Source: Eutypa lata (lineage: Eukaryota > Ascomycota > Sordariomycetes > Xylariales > Diatrypaceae). From it: a stretch of 64,000 bases of DNA. Below are positions 1 to 10,950 of the stretch, one piece after another. A model generated the notes under the pieces. It saw only the letters and a program-made list of their open reading frames with translations, was not told where the DNA came from and did no database searches. The translations under genes and the position numbers were made by a program. The stretch is taken from the NCBI GenBank assembly GCA_022661535.1, contig JAKULF010000003.1, positions 1,364,001 to 1,428,000 on the forward strand, in the 5' to 3' direction. The stretch's first letter is position 1. Each line of letters begins with the position of its first letter.

Positions 1-191
1 TTTAGAGGGCGTTAAGCACGTAGTACAGATACCACATATAGGCCGTTCCCGAGTCTCGTTTTGGCCTTGTCCGAAACAAGCCGTTCTATCAGTCACTTAT
101 ATTTGAACACTGCATCTCGGCTTATGGAGGGGAACCTCTTCGATGAATCATATCTAGCATCTTTTAGGGGGCTAGATACCGGACCAATCTC
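1..191. other. 5' flank of the PAS gene, nothing recognised
   Basis: This stretch precedes the start codon of the PAS-domain gene. The short frames here resemble no protein I know and overlap the inferred first exon and intron of that gene. It is probably promoter and 5' leader, but no specific element is recognised. Confidence 0.5.
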
Positions 192-2207
192 ATGGAGCAG
201 ACTTTTATTACTATCCACAGTGAGTATACTCTTGGGGACAGGCACCTGCGACAGCCCCACGGCGTAAATCACTCGGATCACACGGTGTTGGCTAATCCCT
301 TTTGCGTTCTGTAGATCTCACTCCCGATGCCAATATCCTCTTCGTCTCAGAATCAGTCACCGATATTTTAGGTTATCAGCCCTCAGAGGTGCAAGGCAAA
401 TCATGCTTCGACTACTTCCATCCAGATGAAGTGCCGTTCGCACGCTCGGTCCATAATAGAGGTGTGCTGCTTGATAAAGCAGCCGTCCTTCACTATGCCA
501 GGGTCATGTCTAAAGATGGCCAATGGGTCAGCTGCGAATGTTGCTTCACAGTAGTTCATGATGTTTTAATGGCGTGCACCAGTATCTACCGTCGCAGTCA
601 TAAACAGGAGAGTATGTGGTCTCACCCTAGTCGGAGCTCGCCTTGAAGATGGGAACGCTGACAGACCTGTAGGAAGAGCAATCGAGGCCCCACACATCCG
701 TCGCTTATTCTCATCTTCGCCTAGAGACCCGCGATATCACATGCTTGAACATTTGTCACCGAAGTTTAAGATGCCACCAATGGAAAGGGAGCCCCGCGCG
801 GCTCTAATTCTCAACCGATTTACTAGGAGCTTGACAGTTATGTTCGCAACGAATGCAATCGCCTCGGTACTCGGTGTTACACCAGAGGAGATTCAAAATA
901 AAAGTTTTTGGGAGTGTGTGGCGGAGAACTGTGTGGCAGATGCAATCAATTGCATAGAAAGCGCGAAGGCTAATGACTCAATCGCGTATCTACGCTTCTG
1001 GTCTAGGGACCCTCGAAGGGAAGAGGACTTCGAAGACGAGGATAGCGAGGATTTAGAGGATGACGAAGACACAGATGGACGCAGTACCAACGACAGCGAT
1101 TTGGATAGTAATGTGGAGTTAGGCAATGCTATGGATGTGGATTCGCACGAGGTGGAGCATCCCGAGATGAGCACATCCAGAGCCAAATTAGCTGGGGTTT
1201 CGGCTCGAGATCATCTCGACTCCACTTCTTCATCAACGAACGCTGGGACTCAGTCTAACCATCATCCGCACCAGTCTACCACATCGGCAGCTGGCAGCTT
1301 TCAACCACCACCAAGACCCCTTTCGCAGCCTGCAAGCCGCCTTGCTCGGCGCCGGCCGATCCCTTCCATCGAACTGGAAGCTGTTGTATCATGCACTTCT
1401 GATGGTCTCGTCGTGGTGTTGCGAAAGGCTAGGCCTCAGATTCCCAATCTTCACCCTCCTTTGCTCCCCGTTAATCATTATGAGAATGGGTTGTTCGCTG
1501 CTCCCTGGAGCGACGAAGCAACTAACTCTTTGTATCCCGCCGAGCGATTTCACACATTTCAGCCGCCTCTACTAACCCAACATATGCCTTTACAAGAGGA
1601 TGTAAAAGATGCCGGTGGTCCACCCATTGAGCATCTGATGCGCGCTATCCGCGACGTGGCAGTGTTCGCTTGGGCTTTAGTAGGCATCAACGGGAATATT
1701 GCACGGTACAGCCGAGGAACACCTAGGGGGAATGCGCAACCCCTCGATGGGCTCCCAGTGTGGGAATCCCGCACTGGGAAGATGCAGTACATCGGTGCCG
1801 AATCCCAACCGACTAGACAATGGTCAAACACAATGGTTGACAACCACCATGCAACCCAAAATGGAGTATCTGCACCACCCAATGTGCCGGGGTTCACTGC
1901 CGAGGCGCCACAATGTTACAGTAGCACTTCGGGGAGGTTTAGCAATGTGAACTTTGCCTACACCAACCCTCCTGCTTGGTCGCACTCATCAGCCTACACA
2001 ACTGCATCTCAGTCGCTGCCGCCATATCAGGCGCAATCAGCGCCAAATACGTTACCACTTCCGCATTCTAGTCCCCCGCATTCTCGAGAGACATGGATAG
2101 AAGCCTCGGCATCATATAGCCAACCAGGGGTACACGTGTACCCTATTCCTACGTCCCAGCCAAATGAGGCCAGCGATTTGCCCAATTATCGGAATCTATG
2201 GCAGTAA
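192..2207 (+). CDS. Fungal two-PAS-domain regulator
   Basis: The inferred model has exons 192-219, 315-611 and 673-2207, giving 619 aa. The 28-nt first exon encodes MEQTFITIH and ends at a strong GTGAGT donor; the second intron uses GTATGT...TGTAG and rejoins the frame as RRAIEAPHIRRLFSSSPRD. Residues about 10-105 form a PAS domain (DILFV/DILGYQPSEV-type core, then a CECCFTVV strand). A second PAS-like module lies at about 125-205 (TRSLTVMFATNAIASVLGV). After it comes an acidic linker, then a Ser/Pro-rich region, and a conserved block at about residues 370-480 containing MRAIRDVAVFAWALVGING. This is the layout of a conserved filamentous-fungal PAS protein family distantly resembling white-collar-type regulators. 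No LOV cysteine motif or zinc finger is visible, so light sensing is not supported. Family and splice model are fairly secure; the molecular role is unknown. Confidence 0.8.
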
Positions 2208-2618
2208 CATAATTTTTTTTAATGCACTTCGAACATGATGGGGTACTAAACCACACAGTGTTATAGTAATCTAAAATGGGCCTCCAAGATGGAGGGCATT
2301 ATCAAGATGTTTGATAAGAGGATAAGAAAAAGGAAAGGAAAGGAAAGGAACAACGTGAGGTTTGTCGATAATGCTCACGCATGGGGGTTCACCTTCTATG
2401 GCCAAGGAATCACCCTCAGCATAATTATTGATTGCGTAATGACCTGTAGGGCGCCAAGGAACAGGCTTGTTATTATTTGAGCGAGCAGGAAGGAAAAAAC
2501 CAAGAAGGAGACCATGTTGGAGAGGACTTTTCTCGGATCACCTTTCACGGTGGAAGTATGTTAATTTCCAAGAGAACCAGAGTCTTGGATAGAACTGAGC
2601 GAATAGCACCCTGCAGGA

Positions 2619-2638
2619 AGAGAGAGAGAGAGAGAGAG
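2619..2638. repeat. (AG)n microsatellite
   Basis: About ten AG units in tandem, in the intergenic region downstream of the PAS gene. Confidence 0.9.
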
Positions 2639-3155
2639 ATACCCCGGCTGGAATTTTACATATGGTTATTATTATAATTACCGACCGTATTATCTATCAT
2701 TGCTATTAGGTCGCAGACGAAGCATATGCCATAGATGACATACGCTGAAGTTGGAGATTATTTATTCACGCTGTCATGTAATAACAGAAGGCCATCCAGA
2801 GGTGGTACGGTTATCAAGCGTGGTGCTACATGATGCTCAGATGCAGTAGAAGTAACAAGCCTGATAGGGGCCCTAAGACGGAAACCATACAAAATCGCCA
2901 TTGGCTGATAACACCACACATTGTGTATGTTTAGCTACATGAATCAGGAGCTCTAGTATCTAGTCCAGTATAGTGAAGACTATAGTTAATGTTCCTTAAC
3001 TGTTGCTGCTTCCAAAAGGACATATATGGATATATTTCATTATGTGCATAATACCGATTTAGAAATAAACAGGGGTCAGGACTGAACTGGAGTGACCGGG
3101 AAGAGAGCTTGGACCACAGAATGGTCAATCGGATACGATAAGGAAACCGTGCTAA

Positions 3156-3175
3156 CTACCTAGGTACCTAGGTAG
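3156..3175. repeat. 20-bp perfect palindrome
   Basis: CTACCTAGGTACCTAGGTAG is its own reverse complement. It lies about 350 bp upstream of the Yip1-family start codon. It may be a protein-binding site, but it is built from the ACCT/AGGT tetranucleotides common in this genome, so chance is plausible. Confidence 0.8.
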
Positions 3176-3526
3176 GTATGTACATACGTAGTAACAAAGC
3201 TTGATATGTACATACAGTTATACCTAAATTGCCCATGCAAGTAAGCCACTTTGACTTTAGTGCGTGCTTGTTGCATACGTAGCTACAGCTTCAATGTTCC
3301 CAGGCTCCATCTTAAATGTAATGATACAATACCTTAACTACACACCTAACTAACTACCTTGACTACCTACCTACGTTGACATCGTCTGTCCTTTATTTCG
3401 CATTGACAACTTGACGTTAAGGGTAATAGAGGGCGACAAACCAATCGTTCTAATAAGAACCGCCTACTATTGCGCGTATAGGAGGACAGACTGGCACGGT
3501 TTTACTATAAATAATCTCGACACAAA

Positions 3527-4744
3527 ATGGCAACTTCAAGTCACCATCCTTACGACAGTCCCAGTATAGAGGAGGATGACCTAATCGACCCCGATGATGG
3601 TAAGGAGATATTATTGTTTCACTTGGCTCTGACTCATGATACCGTATATATATACAGATGTATATACCATCCACGATATCGCAGTATAGCATATTTGTAA
3701 AACAGCATTTCAAACGCTAACATATTCCCTCTTTCCCTTCCTCTTCGTTAAAAATAGCCGACCTCAACGACTTCGACGACCCCATCTCTACCTCGCAGTC
3801 CCAGCGGCAGCCCCTAACGGGCAACATCGGCTCATCGTCCTCCTCCACCCGGCCCCTCAACGAGACCTACCTGACGTCGCGGATCCCCGGCGAGGACCGG
3901 CAGGCGTCGCAGAGCACGATCGACGAGACGGTATGGGAGACCCTGCGCCGCGACCTCGTGGCCGTGTGGTCCAAGATGCGCGAGGTGCTGTACCCGCGGT
4001 ACCTGTTCGGGGGCACGATGTTCGATTATAACAATAGCAGCGAGGGAGGAGGAGGAGGAGGAGGTCTGCGCGGCGCCTACAGCAACCTGCGCAACGTCGG
4101 CCGCGAGGAGCTCGCCGGCCTCGCCGGCCGCGTCATGGATCCCGAGAGCCTCCTCAGCGGGAACAACATGACGCCCGGCCTGCGCAACTGGGACATGTGG
4201 GGCCCGCTCATCTTCTGCCTCCTGCTGTCGCTGCTGCTCAGCTTCCGCGCCAAGGACGACCAGAAGGACGTCGTCTTCAGCGGCGTCTTCGCCATCGTCT
4301 GGATCGGGGAGGCCGTCGTCACCTTGCAGATTAAGCTGCTGGGCGGGAATATGTGAGTTTGCTTCCTGCCTGCTTTGTTTCCCTGTCCTATCTTGCCCTG
4401 CCCTGCCCTGCCCTATTGTGGTTGCTTAAGATGGGACGAGCCACAAATGAATTAAGGGGGATGTGGTGCTGACGGATGATGGTGATGAATATAGTTCATT
4501 CGCGCAGAGCGTATGTATCATCGGATACACCCTCTTCCCCCTCGTTCTCGCCTCGATGCTATCGGCCATCGGCATCCCCGTCATCGCGAGGGTCCCCGTC
4601 TACCTAGTGCTAGTAGCCTGGTCGCTAGCTGCCGGCGTTAGCATCCTGGGTGGCAGCGGCGTCGTCAAGAACCGGGTTGGCATCGCTGTCTACCCCCTCG
4701 TTCTGTTCTATCTTGGCCTGGGCTGCCTCTGCTTCATCAGCTAG
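3527..4744 (+). CDS. YIP4: Yip1-family Golgi membrane protein (Yip4/YIPF6-like)
   Basis: Exons are 3527-3599, 3758-4352 and 4495-4744 (305 aa). The reading frame rejoins as DPDDADLNDFDD and LLGGNISFAQSVCIIGYTLFP. The cytosolic N-terminus is acidic and Ser-rich (residues 1-85). It is followed by the family hallmark RRDLVAVWSKMREVLYPR (about 83-100). The Yip1 domain has about five hydrophobic helices from about residue 170 (WGPLIFCLLLSLLLSF) to the C-terminus. The family binds Ypt/Rab GTPases and acts in ER-Golgi and intra-Golgi vesicle traffic. The DPE/GDLWGP-like region before the first helix (LRNWDMWGPLIFC) and the GYTLFPL motif fit the Yip4/YIPF6 branch rather than Yip1 or Yif1. A poly-Gly insert at about residues 110-117 is unusual but in a variable loop. 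Confidence 0.87.
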
Positions 4745-5536
4745 ATAGGCAGACAGATTATGAGACCGACAATCACTAATGGCTGGCCACTACGAACGAA
4801 CGAACGAGCGAACGGACTATGCTGTTGTAGTATGTACGGAACAGACGGAAGAGAACGCCTAGATTGGTAGGATTATGATGGGAGTTCCGCGTTGGGAAAG
4901 GAGGGGCGGAAGGGGCGCGAATCAAATTCTTATTATTATTTTTTTGAGATTATTCGGCACATTTACCTGTACTCTAGATACTCTTACTGTACGATTATCC
5001 AGAAAGGGAGGATCGCTTTGAAGTTTGACATTCTCTGTTTCCATGGCTGCAGGTAACACGTATTCGCCCGTGAGTGTGTCTCGTGTTTTTCTTAATACCT
5101 CTCTACCTTCATAGCTTTCACCCAGGGAAATGGGAAACGGAACCAGAATTGTGATTTTGAAGGTAGAGAGAGGGGGGCGAGGGGGGTGCAAACTAGTACG
5201 GCGCTGTGTAATACAGCTTGTCTTGAAGCTCTTAGGATGTTTCTGACTCCATTGTATCTAATCTATCCTGTCATTCTTCAGTCCTCATGCGTTAGTAATC
5301 TGGAATAGATGCACTTCCCCGTCTTTGACTAGATCTACATTGTTTTGATGGCCGTCCAAGACTAATTAATGAATAAGTATCTTTGTAGGGGTAATAAACA
5401 CATCTTTTCTTTTCGGATATGATATGCTAGTTTAAGATTTTGCCCGTCTATCTTGCCACAAGAACAACTCAGCCAAGAGTCCATCCAGTAGTTGCGTCCT
5501 GTGGATTCAGGCTCCCATCCATAGCAAGTATCTAAG
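4745..5536. other. Intergenic between convergent genes
   Basis: This is the shared 3' region of the Yip1-family gene (+) and Rrn11 (-). An ACGA-type tetranucleotide run lies at about 4791-4812. No coding or RNA gene is recognised. Confidence 0.6.
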
Positions 5537-7306
5537 CTAGAAGGAGGGATCCTCCCCGCCGGAACTGTCACCGCCACCAGATCCATCATTATCGTCGTCG
5601 TCTTCCTCTTCCTCGTCCTCATCCTCATCCTCATCCACAAACCTCTTCACCCACCCATCCAGAACCCCCCTATTCTCCACGATCCTCTCGAAGAACGCCC
5701 TCGCCCTCTCCTGCTCCTCGCGCCTCCTCGCCAGCGCGGACCGCTCGTCCGGGCCCTCGGCGGCGCGGACCAGCAGGGCATCATCCATTGGCATCGCCTT
5801 TGACCTTCTCGTCTTTCCTCTCTCACTTCTCTTCTTGTCCTTCCCGGCCTGACCACGACGACGACGACGACGACGACGGGACAACCCGGCCGCCGCCCTC
5901 TCCATCAGCCTCGCGGGCAGGTGCAGGTCCCCGACGAACAGCGCCAGCATGCCCCGCAGCCGCAGCAGCTCGAGGTGTTTCGTGTACGGCGCGACCTCCA
6001 TGACCTCGTCCATGCGGGCCGCGATGCGCAGCGCCGCCGTCCTGGTCTCGCGGCGCAGGTCGTCGCGCGCGGCCCAGCGCACTCGGCTCCTCTTCTCGTC
6101 TCTCTGCCGTCTCCGACGGGCCTCCATTCGATCCTCTATATCATCATCACCACCACCACCACCACTTCCTCCTTCTTCCAACTGGAACTCGAGTTCGAGG
6201 GCGTAATCTTCTTCTTCTTCTATGTTCTGCTGTTGTCGTGCCTCCTCCTCTTCTTCTTCTTCGGCCGCAGCAGAAGCAATGTCGAGTCGGTGCTGGGTCT
6301 GCCGGAACTCCGCGTCCACGTTGTAGATCTCGATCCCGAAGAGCACGGGCCAGAAGTCGAGCGCGCTCGTTAGGTGCGGTCGGTGCGCGTCGTGCGGGTG
6401 CTGCTGGATGAGGTTCTCGAAGTATGTGCGGACTGCGTTGACGTTGGCGGCGGAGCCCCAGCGGCGTGGTGGTGGTGGTGGTTGTTGTCTCCTATCGACA
6501 CCGTGCTCTTCGTCTTCTTCTTCTCCTCCTCCTCCTATCGCACCACCATCGCCATCGCCATCACCGCTGTCGTTTAGTTGACCGTCTGAATGGTGCCGGT
6601 GTTGCTGTTTCTTCAGCCCCTCTCGATCAGCGGCGGCAGCAGCAGTAGTCTCCCCATCCCTCATCAAGATCTCCGACCCAACAGCCCACAGATGGTTCGC
6701 GCGAACATCCACCTCCCTCGTGCGCAAGAGCAGCCCGAACGCCCTCTTCGCGCGCGCGACATCGCCCTCAGCCAAGCAGCGGTGCATGATCGCCGTCACG
6801 GTACCCAGATGTTTTAAGCGCGCTGAATGTTGTTTCAACGCCGTCGTCGTCGTCGTCGTCGTCACCGCATGCCTCCCATCCGCATCCGCATCCACATCCA
6901 CATCACTATCCTCCACACCACCACCAATACCACTGCTCGCCCGTATCCTCCTGCTGCTACGGCGTCGCCTACCACCACCCCGCGCCGCCGACGACGACAG
7001 CGGCAGAGGCTTGTGCGGAAACAGCGGGAACGAAGCAGAGGGGACGTCGTCCTCGGGCGCGAGGCCCGCGACGGCGAGCTGGCGCAGCGTGTCGGGCGAG
7101 TGGCTGCGCGGGTTGATCGCGTCTGCGGGGAGGTGCGAGTACAGAGTCGCTGGGGTGGGAGGTGGTGGCGTTGCGGTTCCGGCTCGCTCTTCATCTTCAC
7201 CTTCCTCGTCTTCTACCGCGGTGTCGCCACGTTGCCGCTGCTGCTGAAGCTTACGCGTGTGGATCCCTAAGCGGTAGTCTGGTACGGGGAGGGCGAAGGG
7301 ACCCAT
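5537..7306 (-). CDS. RRN11: RNA polymerase I-specific initiation factor Rrn11
   Basis: A single-exon 589-aa frame. The N-terminus MGPFALPVPDYRLGI fits the family opening. The conserved core starts with LKHLGTVTAIMHRCLAEGD and RAKRAFGLLLRTREVDVR, then LWAVGSEILMRDG. After a repeat-rich insert come YFENLIQQHP and SALDFWPVLFGIEIYNV, and later AARMDEVMEVAPY with LELLRLRGMLALFVGDL. These blocks match fungal Rrn11, the TPR-like subunit of the core factor that recruits Pol I to rDNA promoters. Between the blocks are many codon-repeat insertions (poly-Glu, poly-Gly, poly-Arg, poly-Asp). They make this protein longer than I would expect and generate long spurious frames on the plus strand. The C-terminal tail is Asp/Glu-rich. 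Unspliced, with no sign of introns. Confidence 0.78.
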   Translation of the reverse strand: MGPFALPVPDYRLGIHTRKLQQQRQRGDTAVEDEEGEDEERAGTATPPPPTPATLYSHLPADAINPRSHSPDTLRQLAVAGLAPEDDVPSASFPLFPHKPLPLSSSAARGGGRRRRSSRRIRASSGIGGGVEDSDVDVDADADGRHAVTTTTTTTALKQHSARLKHLGTVTAIMHRCLAEGDVARAKRAFGLLLRTREVDVRANHLWAVGSEILMRDGETTAAAAADREGLKKQQHRHHSDGQLNDSGDGDGDGGAIGGGGEEEDEEHGVDRRQQPPPPPRRWGSAANVNAVRTYFENLIQQHPHDAHRPHLTSALDFWPVLFGIEIYNVDAEFRQTQHRLDIASAAAEEEEEEEARQQQNIEEEEDYALELEFQLEEGGSGGGGGDDDIEDRMEARRRRQRDEKRSRVRWAARDDLRRETRTAALRIAARMDEVMEVAPYTKHLELLRLRGMLALFVGDLHLPARLMERAAAGLSRRRRRRRRGQAGKDKKRSERGKTRRSKAMPMDDALLVRAAEGPDERSALARRREEQERARAFFERIVENRGVLDGWVKRFVDEDEDEDEEEEDDDDNDGSGGGDSSGGEDPSF

Positions 7307-9053
7307 GGCGATTAGTGGTGGTGGTAGTGGTGGTTGATGATGATGATGTCATGTGGAATGTGGAATGTGGTATCCCGGATGCATGCGCCTGGTAGGCGCT
7401 GTCTCTCGCAAAGGCTTCCGCGACTGTTTGGGCCTTTGCCTGAATGGAAGACAGTATGTGTTTATAATATATACTTCCTCGCTTTGCATTTATCATTAAA
7501 TGTAGTCCTGGACTGTAGTTGTACATAAAATAATCAACTAGTTTGGTTGGTTTGGTAACCTTTTTGATGCTTTTTTCTAAGCTTCAGAATGCGGGCCGAG
7601 CCGTCGTTTGCATTAGGTAGCGGCTCAAGCGCAGCCAGTAACCCCTAAGCTGCTCTAGGGAACCTTTATGACATGACATTATTCAACATAAATTCATTAG
7701 CTTGTCGTCGTTTTAATACGATAATATCCTTATTTCCAGGATAGTTTAATGCTTGCTGAGGACATCAAGATCACCATCTCTTTCACCATTGTCTCACGAT
7801 AGTGCTAGACGTAGTGGCTTTGCCTTGCCTGCCTACCTAGACCCATCACGATGGTTGCTTGAATATTACATATTGCCATATTTGCTAGGGTTTTCGATAA
7901 GCTACATTCCATATTACAAATATTACAGTCAATTATCATTGCATATACTTTCTAATTGTTCTTTACAATGTTGCCTACCAAGTTCAAGAATGTAAAAGAA
8001 AGGAGCCCTACGGTAGGATATGAGAAAGGGGCATGGATAAAGTTACCTACTCACGAAGTCAGGCGCATAGTAAACAGGGAATAGACAATCATGTAATAGA
8101 TTAAGGACAAGCGACTCAGCCTTGAAGTCGTTTTCCCCTTTGCCGATGATTTTCTAGTTGGTAGCTGAGTGGGGTGGATATAGAAGCAAACAACAAACAG
8201 CTTGGTAGGTCAGCAGGGCAAGTGCATAGGCGCTTGTTACAAGATGTATCCAAACATCTGAAAATAAACCTAGAGGTTTGTACATAGCAGAAAGGTTTCT
8301 GGTTAAGGTAGACAGACCTCTTCATGACTCCTAGTAACATGCAAAATAAACATTAGCTTAGAAAAAGTGACAACCATAACCTTTCGTACAGGCATAAAGC
8401 AGGCAAGCATTATACTCGTGCATTGCGGGCTAGTTAGTATAGTAGGGCAGTGATGTAGACTACCTATACTTTCCAGTCAAAACTCAAGACAGTTAATGGA
8501 GATTGCCTCGGCAGGTAGGTAGAAACGAAGAGAATAGAATTCTAATATGGGAGGATGTAAAGGGGCGAAGGGCTGCAACAGAGCTGGATAAAGATCGCAA
8601 TACTATTAACCAGCATAGAAATACCCAGTTCTCAACCTAGTGTCAATATGAATCTTCTAGTCAGGGTTTCTTCTTGAATGGTATTTATTTATTTTTCTGT
8701 CGCGGTTGAATATTGGCATGCCAAGATGAGTGGGTGCTCTACTTGTAACCAGCCGTTCGAGACTGGCCTCTGACCTCCTCCCATAAGTCAACCTAGGAGA
8801 ATACCGTCGTAAAGGAATATTCACGAGGTACCGGGAATCTAATGTATATTAAACGCCTAACAGGGGAATTCCTAGGGTACTCAGCTAATGCGATTTTCTT
8901 GCCATTATCATATGGAATAAAGGGTGGGAAGTGTCATAATGCGTATGTACATTTTTTATCTACTGTACACTAGGGATGTTTACGCTGAATTCTAAGCCGT
9001 GTGTAACAAGTTTGTTTGTTTTTTGGTATAGTTTATGTCTATCTATTCGTTGT
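7307..9053. other. Intergenic, nothing recognised
   Basis: A 1.7-kb AT-leaning stretch. It holds the promoter of Rrn11 at its left end and the 3' region of the complex I subunit at its right end. The few short frames have no recognisable similarity. No tRNA boxes were noticed. Confidence 0.55.
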
Positions 9054-10025
9054 CTATGACGAGTTGCGCTCGAAGTACGTCCACTGGCCCTCGGCCGGCT
9101 TTTCCTCCAGGGGCTCCCAACTATAGTAGTAAATATGTTAGCCATGCTCAACCGCCCTTCGTTTGATATAGTACAATGCACAAGGGCGCACTTACACCTT
9201 AGCCTTATACAGGATGTCAATGAGCTTCAGCTCGCTCTTAGCCATTAGGATGACCTCCTCGATGAGGCCAGCACCGACCTTGTTCTCGATCTCCTCGATT
9301 CTACAACAGAAGTACCCGCACGTCAGCATGTCATTCAATAAACCCTAATTCGGCCAAACCAAGATCCAAACAAGACACGACACAGCGGTGCAAGTATATC
9401 TGTATCCCAACAAGCAAACTTACTGATCAGCAGTCAACTGCGGCTCGGGCTCCCAGTCGACCTTCTTCGAGGCCTCAAGGGCCTGCCTCTCGAACGTCTC
9501 AGCATAGTGTCCGTCGCGCTCGTCCTGGCCCCTCAACCCCTCGGCACCAGCGCCCTCGTCGGGCTCGCCATCCCACTCGTCGAAGCGCGAGTCGGCGGGC
9601 TGGGGGTCGGAGCGGCGCACGAAGACGCTCTGGCCGGAGGCGACGAGGACGGCGGAGGCGCCGTCGAGCCGGCGCTGCCCCACGGCCTCCTTGGACGCGA
9701 TGGTGAACTCGTCCGGGTTGGCGTCGAGGATCTTCTGGGCGCGCTCCTGCCACGCGGCGAACCCCGGGGGCTCGGCCGCCTCGACGATCGCTAGCCGGTG
9801 CTTCGTCAGCGCCTCCACCGACTGCCGGTACACGGAGGACTCGGGGAACCGCTGGAGCTGCTCGAGCGTCCGCGAGTAGAGGAAGAGGAGGGACGACCGC
9901 GGCGACCCGTGCGTGAAGACCCCCGTTAGGCCCGTCGGGTTCCCGGCTTCGAGGTAGCGCGCTGTCGTTGTCGTCGTCGTCGTCGTCGGCTTGACGTTGG
10001 CGAGGAGTCGGAGTGTCCGCCTCAT
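9054..10025 (-). CDS. Complex I 29.9 kDa subunit (NDUFA5/B13 family)
   Basis: Exons in transcript order are 9424-10025, 9196-9300 and 9054-9120 (257 aa). The introns join as LTADQIEEIENKVGAG and LYKAKVWEPLEEKPAEG. The start chosen is the second in-frame Met, because MRRTLRLLANVKP... is a basic mitochondrial presequence; an upstream Met at 10109 would add a His-rich stretch that does not look like an import signal. The NDUFA5-like block is GLTGVFTHGSPRSSLLFLY, with SSVYRQSVEALTKHRL. The C-terminal module (EEIENKVGAGLIEEVI, ...ELKLIDILYKAKVWEPL) is the fungal 29.9 kDa extension. It is a peripheral-arm accessory subunit of NADH:ubiquinone oxidoreductase in the mitochondrial matrix. A poly-Thr run at about residues 14-21 comes from a codon repeat. 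Confidence 0.9.
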
Positions 10026-10950
10026 GGTTGCGGTCGGTATTGTGTGGTGGTAGCAGTGGCAGTAGTGGGTGAGGTGGTGGTAGTGGAAGGGTGAATCGTG
10101 GTCGGTCAAAATGGCTCTGGCTCTGGCTCCTGGAGCTGGAAATCAATTCGAGGTGAGCAATCAATTGACTATGATAGGTCGATTAGATAGTGAGAGCTTT
10201 CCTGCCATTGAGCTAGCCTGAACGTCACCACCCACTTCTTTATCACGTGCGTGAGCTTATCAGCTGTTATCTGAGAATTGACCACTGTTGACACTTCGCC
10301 ATATGCAATATCGTTAAGAGTATTGACTATATGTAACTAACAATAATGCCTACTTCCTGGGCATACTCAAGCGTAACAAATAGAACCATAGGCACAAGAC
10401 CATGGAATGTATAAGTATATACCCACGTAGATAAGATAGGTACATGTAGGTAGAGCTTAGTAGCCAAGTGATCAAATTTAAATTGCCAATGGACAATAGT
10501 AGGCCCTTGGGGACAATAACCTATGTTTACATGGGAACCAACCATATCTAACGTCGTGTTCATCATGATCGCTCAGCTAAGGAGGCGAGGCTAGGAACCA
10601 GGGGTTCATACATCAAAGCATAAAAAGGCGTAGATTCCTCTAGACGCCCCCAAAAAGGCGAACATAACATGAATGAAGTCAAACATACACATCCACTTGT
10701 GCAGCCAACCTAACATAACCTTCCCGTCGTCTACCTGTGTATCAATCATGGCTAAGCATAGAGAAGATAAAATAAGAAGATCCTGGTTGAATCCAGACCC
10801 TGATCACTTTCAAGTTCTCGTAACGGAACGGAGACTAAAACGCCCAACCGTGCACCAACATCACATCCCTCCCTCCCTCCGCATCCATCCATAGCATCTT
10901 CCTCGTTGTACGGGTGCCAATGAACCAGCGCTTCGTGGGTATCAATCAAC
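10026..10950. other. Intergenic
   Basis: Promoter side of the complex I subunit and 3' flank of the BAR-domain gene. A possible plus-strand start at about 10111 runs only 14 codons to a GTGAGC donor-like site and finds no convincing downstream exon. No gene is supported. Confidence 0.5.

Larger units (their letters stand above)
2208..3526. other. Intergenic, microsatellites only
   Basis: No gene is supported. The stretch contains an AG dinucleotide run (about 2619-2638), a 20-bp perfect palindrome at 3156-3175 and dispersed ACCT/TACC tetranucleotide runs at about 3330-3380. The proximal part is the 3' region of the PAS gene and the distal part the promoter of the Yip1-family gene. Confidence 0.6.

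Noticed and set aside
9499..10164. 221-codon minus-strand frame overlapping the complex I subunit
   Set aside because: Out-of-frame shadow of a GC-rich exon, Arg/Pro-rich; the other frame carries the conserved subunit and splices correctly.
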